Positions 6,632-8,893 of a stretch of 8,893 nt of DNA are shown piece by piece. The stretch lies in the NCBI GenBank assembly GCA_947456005.1, contig CANGRP010000098.1:1-8893 (forward strand). Reading direction: 5' to 3'. Both the position numbers and the translations under genes were made by a program. A model generated the notes under the pieces. The model was not told the DNA's origin and ran no database searches. It saw nothing but the letters and a program-made list of their open reading frames with translations. The stretch is from Caulobacteraceae bacterium (lineage in GTDB: Bacteria; Pseudomonadota; Alphaproteobacteria; Caulobacterales; Caulobacteraceae). Position 1 is the stretch's first letter; the number at the start of each line of letters is the position of its first letter.

Positions 6632-6693
6632 ACGCCATGGCGCCGATTGTGGTCTGGCTCGCTTCCGTTACGATATGTTGTGGCAGGGTGAGG

Positions 6694-6721
6694 TTGGGCG
6701 TAAGCTCTGGCACAAGATATT
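6694..6721 (+). promoter_or_regulatory. Weak candidate promoter for gcrA
   Basis: TTGGGC at 6694-6699 and GATATT at 6716-6721 are spaced 16 bases apart, with transcription expected near 6728, about 45 bases ahead of the gcrA start. The matches to sigma-70 type boxes are 3/6 and 4/6. I report it because it is the best pair I found in the 175-base gap. No TTAA-N7-TTAA CtrA site and no GANTC methylation site occur in this gap. Confidence 0.2.
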
Positions 6722-6771
6722 GATCCCGGCGGCGCTGTGCGTTCAAGCCGGGCAGGATGGTGGAGCGAACC

Positions 6772-7278
6772 ATGGGTTGGACCGATGAGCGGGTCGAACT
6801 GCTCAAGAAACTCTGGCAGGACGGACTGTCCGCCAGCCAGATCGCCAAGCAACTCGGCGGCGTGACCCGCAATGCGGTCATCGGCAAGGTGCACAGGCTC
6901 GGACTCTCTGGCCGGGCCACGCCCTCTAAGCCTGCGCGTCCGGTGTTCAAGGCGCCGAGGCCGGCGCGCCAGGCGGCCGCCCCCGCGGCGCCCCGCCGGA
7001 TCGCTCCGCCGCCTCTGGCGACCGCCGCCCCTGCGCCCCCGCCGCCCGCCCGCTACGTGGACGAGACTCCCGGCGCCGCCACGGTGCTGACCCTCGGGGC
7101 GCACATGTGCAAGTGGCCGATCGGCGATCCGTCGAGCGATGACTTCACCTTCTGTGGCCGCCGGGCCAGCGACGGGCCCTACTGCGTGGAGCACGCCCGG
7201 GTCGCCTACCAGCCCGCCCAGACGAAGAAGCGCTCCAGCGCCAACGAGCTGGCGCGCAGCCTTCGCCGCTACATCTAG
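6772..7278 (+). CDS. gcrA: GcrA cell-cycle transcriptional regulator
   Basis: A 168-residue GcrA. The N-terminal helix-turn-helix (about residues 1-47) reads WTDERVELLKKLW, then LSASQIAKQLGG, then TRNAVIGKVHRLGLSGR. A proline/alanine-rich linker follows (about 51-99). The C-terminal domain has C113, C128, C138 and H141 in a possible metal-binding arrangement and ends ELARSLRRYI. In Caulobacter GcrA binds the housekeeping sigma factor and RNA polymerase. It activates promoters carrying CcrM-methylated GANTC sites, driving S-phase genes such as ctrA. I chose ATG 6772 over an in-frame ATG at 6757, because 6772 has GGAG 6 bases upstream and gives the family's usual short start before WTDERV. The gene has its own long upstream region, consistent with cell-cycle regulation. 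xseA follows after 92 bases. Confidence 0.96.
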   Translation: MGWTDERVELLKKLWQDGLSASQIAKQLGGVTRNAVIGKVHRLGLSGRATPSKPARPVFKAPRPARQAAAPAAPRRIAPPPLATAAPAPPPPARYVDETPGAATVLTLGAHMCKWPIGDPSSDDFTFCGRRASDGPYCVEHARVAYQPAQTKKRSSANELARSLRRYI

Positions 7279-7370
7279 ATCCGGCATCCGTTGGGGATGG
7301 GGGGCGCGCCACGATCACGGGCCGGTCTTTGGACTTGCCTTGAGGTCGCCGGGCGCGTCCCTTTCCAGTC

Positions 7371-8774
7371 ATGACCGACCTTCGTCCCGACCCCGCCCCA
7401 GGTGAACCGGACAACGCCCGGGCCTACTCCGTCTCGGAACTGGCCTTCGCCCTCAAGCGCACCCTTGAAGACCAGTATGGCTTCGTGCGGCTGCGGGGCG
7501 AGCTTTCCAAGGTCACCTTCCACTCCAACGGACATGTCTACCTCTCGCTGAAGGACGAGCGGGCGGTGATCGACGGCGTCGTCTGGAAGGGCTCGGTGCG
7601 CAACCTCTCCGTGCGCCCCGAACAGGGCCTGGAGGTCGTGGTGACCGGTCGGATCACCACCTATCCCCAGGGCTCGCGCTATCAGATCGTCATCGAGAGC
7701 ATGACGGCCGCCGGCGTGGGCGCTCTCCTGGCCCAGCTGGAGCGCCTGAAGGCCCGGCTGGCCGATGAGGGCCTCTTCGACCCGGCGCGCAAACAGCCCC
7801 TGCCGGCCATGCCGTCCGTGGTGGGCGTGATCACCTCGCCGACCGGGGCGGTCATCCGGGACATCCTGCACCGCATCCGCGACCGCTGGCCATGCGAGGT
7901 CCTGGTCTGGCCGGTGGTTGTCCAGGGCGAGGCCGCCGCCGCCCAGGTCGCGGCGGCCATCCGGGGCTTCAACGCCCTGCCGCCGGACGGTTCCGTCTCG
8001 CGGCCCGATGTCGTGATCGTCGCCCGCGGCGGCGGCTCCGTCGAGGACCTCTGGCCTTTCAACGATGAAGCCCTGGCGCGGGCCGTCGCAGCCAGCGGCA
8101 TTCCCCTGATCTCTGCGGTCGGCCACGAGACCGACACCACCCTCATTGACTTCGTCTCGGACCGAAGGGCCCCGACTCCCACAGCGGCGGCCGAAATGGC
8201 GACGCCGGTCCTGGCCGAGCTCCGGGCCGGTCTTTCGGACCTGTCGGGACGCCTGCACCGGGCCGGCGGCCGGCTGGTCTCGGACCGCCGGGGTCGGGTG
8301 GAGACCCTTGGACGCAGCCTCGCCCGGATTCCCGACCTCGTGGAGTTGGCCGAGCAGCGACTGGGCCTGGCCCGGAACCGCCTCGCTGCAGGCCTGACCC
8401 GGAACACGGGTGTGCATGAGACCCGCCTGGCCCGTGTCGCCGGGCGCTTCCAGCCGGGCCTCCTGTCCCGTCCTCGCGAGGCGCGCTCAGAGCGTCTCGG
8501 GTCGCTCTTCCCCCGCCTTCGGCCCGCGTTGGACCGGAGCCTGTCGCAGTCCGCTGAGCGCCTGGCCGCCCTCGCCGCCCGCCTCAGGTCCGCGGATCCC
8601 GGCGCCCCTCTGGCCCGTGGCTTCGCCCGGGTCCACAAGGCGGACGGGAGCCTTGTCCACCAGGGAGCGGCGCTCGCGCCCGGCGAGGCGGTGCGGCTGG
8701 TCTTTGCAGATGTGGAGCGCGGGGCGGTCATCGAGCCGCCGCCAGGGCCCCCTCGGCAGGGCGACCTCTTCTGA
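7371..8774 (+). CDS. xseA: Exodeoxyribonuclease VII large subunit
   Basis: A 467-residue XseA. The N-terminal OB-fold (about 18-113) binds single-stranded DNA. The catalytic domain holds VGVITSPTGAVIRDIL at 151-166, ARGGGSVEDLWPFNDE at 218-233 and SAVGHETD at 248-255. A long charged, arginine-rich helical region (about 280-405) is the expected coiled-coil that binds XseB, followed by a C-terminal segment (LARGFARV onward). With XseB the enzyme degrades single-stranded DNA from both ends into oligonucleotides, in repair and recombination. No xseB lies in the window. The start ATG 7371 is preceded by a C/T-rich stretch with no Shine-Dalgarno sequence, but no better in-frame start exists. The 92 bases between gcrA and this gene hold only a weak 5-bp hairpin (7285-7299). 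The protein ends RQGDLF, similar to sliding-clamp binding motifs. Confidence 0.96.
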   Translation: MTDLRPDPAPGEPDNARAYSVSELAFALKRTLEDQYGFVRLRGELSKVTFHSNGHVYLSLKDERAVIDGVVWKGSVRNLSVRPEQGLEVVVTGRITTYPQGSRYQIVIESMTAAGVGALLAQLERLKARLADEGLFDPARKQPLPAMPSVVGVITSPTGAVIRDILHRIRDRWPCEVLVWPVVVQGEAAAAQVAAAIRGFNALPPDGSVSRPDVVIVARGGGSVEDLWPFNDEALARAVAASGIPLISAVGHETDTTLIDFVSDRRAPTPTAAAEMATPVLAELRAGLSDLSGRLHRAGGRLVSDRRGRVETLGRSLARIPDLVELAEQRLGLARNRLAAGLTRNTGVHETRLARVAGRFQPGLLSRPREARSERLGSLFPRLRPALDRSLSQSAERLAALAARLRSADPGAPLARGFARVHKADGSLVHQGAALAPGEAVRLVFADVERGAVIEPPPGPPRQGDLF

Positions 8775-8795
8775 TCGGGCGCCTGTCGCTAGCGA

Positions 8796-8847
8796 GTCAA
8801 TCTGTCCGGTTTTTGGAGCTCGTGAAGTGTCCGCTTCTCTGTTTGTG
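8796..8847. repeat. Lower-GC stretch with an imperfect short direct repeat
   Basis: TGTCCGGTTTT at 8803-8813 recurs as TGTCCGCTTCT at 8828-8838, matching 9 of 11 bases, 25 bases apart. The stretch is about half G+C, clearly lower than the coding sequence around it. Just upstream are a perfect 10-base palindrome TCGCTAGCGA (8786-8795) and an overlapping GAGTC (8794-8798), a possible CcrM methylation site. I see no gene here. It could be the scar or edge of a mobile element, or an ordinary regulatory gap. Confidence 0.3.
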
Positions 8848-8875
8848 GCCGGGGTCATGCGCGCATGACCCCGGC
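8848..8875. terminator. Perfect 28-base palindrome, strong hairpin after xseA
   Basis: Each half is the exact reverse complement of the other: the left arm starts GCCGGGGTCATG and the right arm ends CATGACCCCGGC. As RNA it gives a 12-bp stem with a 4-base CGCG loop on either strand. It sits 73 bases past the xseA stop. No U-run follows on either side, so it is terminator-like in stem strength only. As DNA it could equally be a dimer-binding operator. Confidence 0.45.
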
Positions 8876-8893
8876 GTCGGTCGTGCGGGTTCA

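Noticed and set aside
6628..6723. A 31-codon plus-strand ORF with a hydrophobic start in the gcrA upstream region
   Set aside because: It lacks a ribosome binding site and overlaps the DnaA-box-like site and the promoter candidate. Nothing supports translation.
6757..6771. Upstream ATG of gcrA adding five residues
   Set aside because: The only purine-rich stretch touches the ATG itself, while ATG 6772 has GGAG at good spacing and gives the usual GcrA N-terminus.
7275..8417. A 380-codon minus-strand frame antisense to xseA
   Set aside because: xseA is unambiguous on the plus strand. The antisense product is low in hydrophobic core and has no motif.
8487..8858. A 123-codon minus-strand frame beginning within the 28-base palindrome
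   Set aside because: Most of it is antisense to the 3' end of xseA, and no domain is recognisable. The palindrome explains the ATG by chance.
8822..8893. Possible GTG start of a new plus-strand gene after xseA
   Set aside because: The GGAG before it is only 3 bases away and the short product resembles no family I know. The window ends before it can be judged.

Overview
This is a strongly GC-rich chromosomal segment that is almost fully coding. The best lineage marker is gcrA (6772-7278). GcrA is a cell-cycle regulator that works with CcrM-type GANTC methylation and is largely confined to Alphaproteobacteria. GcrA's length and its 'WTDERVELLKKLW' start, the argD-argF-hslO gene order and the codon use all point to Caulobacterales (Caulobacter, Phenylobacterium or a relative). 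I cannot name the species from this sequence alone.

The left two thirds reads on the minus strand. From right to left (the direction of transcription) it holds an ABC-2 type membrane permease (5130-5954), then a tightly packed arginine/chaperone operon of argD, argF and hslO (5026 down to 1928). After a 69-base gap come a nitronate monooxygenase-like flavoprotein and a short-chain dehydrogenase (1858 down to 108). Both pairs argF/hslO and nitronate monooxygenase/SDR share a 4-base stop/start overlap, so translational coupling is likely. A 103-base gap ahead of argD carries a TTGACA promoter candidate and a hairpin with a short U-rich tail. The first 107 bases are non-coding and rich in hairpins, and look like a dispersed palindromic repeat.

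The right third reads on the plus strand. It holds an AhpD-like/carboxymuconolactone decarboxylase family protein (6063-6596), divergent from the permease across 108 bases. It is followed by gcrA behind a 175-base upstream region with a DnaA-box-like site, and by xseA, the exonuclease VII large subunit (7371-8774). The last 119 bases are non-coding. They include a stretch of lower GC with a short imperfect direct repeat and a perfect 28-base palindrome.

Functionally the window is mostly core metabolism and housekeeping: arginine biosynthesis, a redox-controlled chaperone, cell-cycle transcription and DNA repair. I found no phage, CRISPR, toxin-antitoxin or biosynthetic cluster, and nothing that amounts to a new system. 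The points most worth a second look are a clamp-binding-like C-terminus on XseA, a possible DnaA box ahead of gcrA, possible RNA hairpins ahead of argD and the nitronate monooxygenase, a changed active-site motif in the AhpD-like protein, and the non-coding elements at the two ends.
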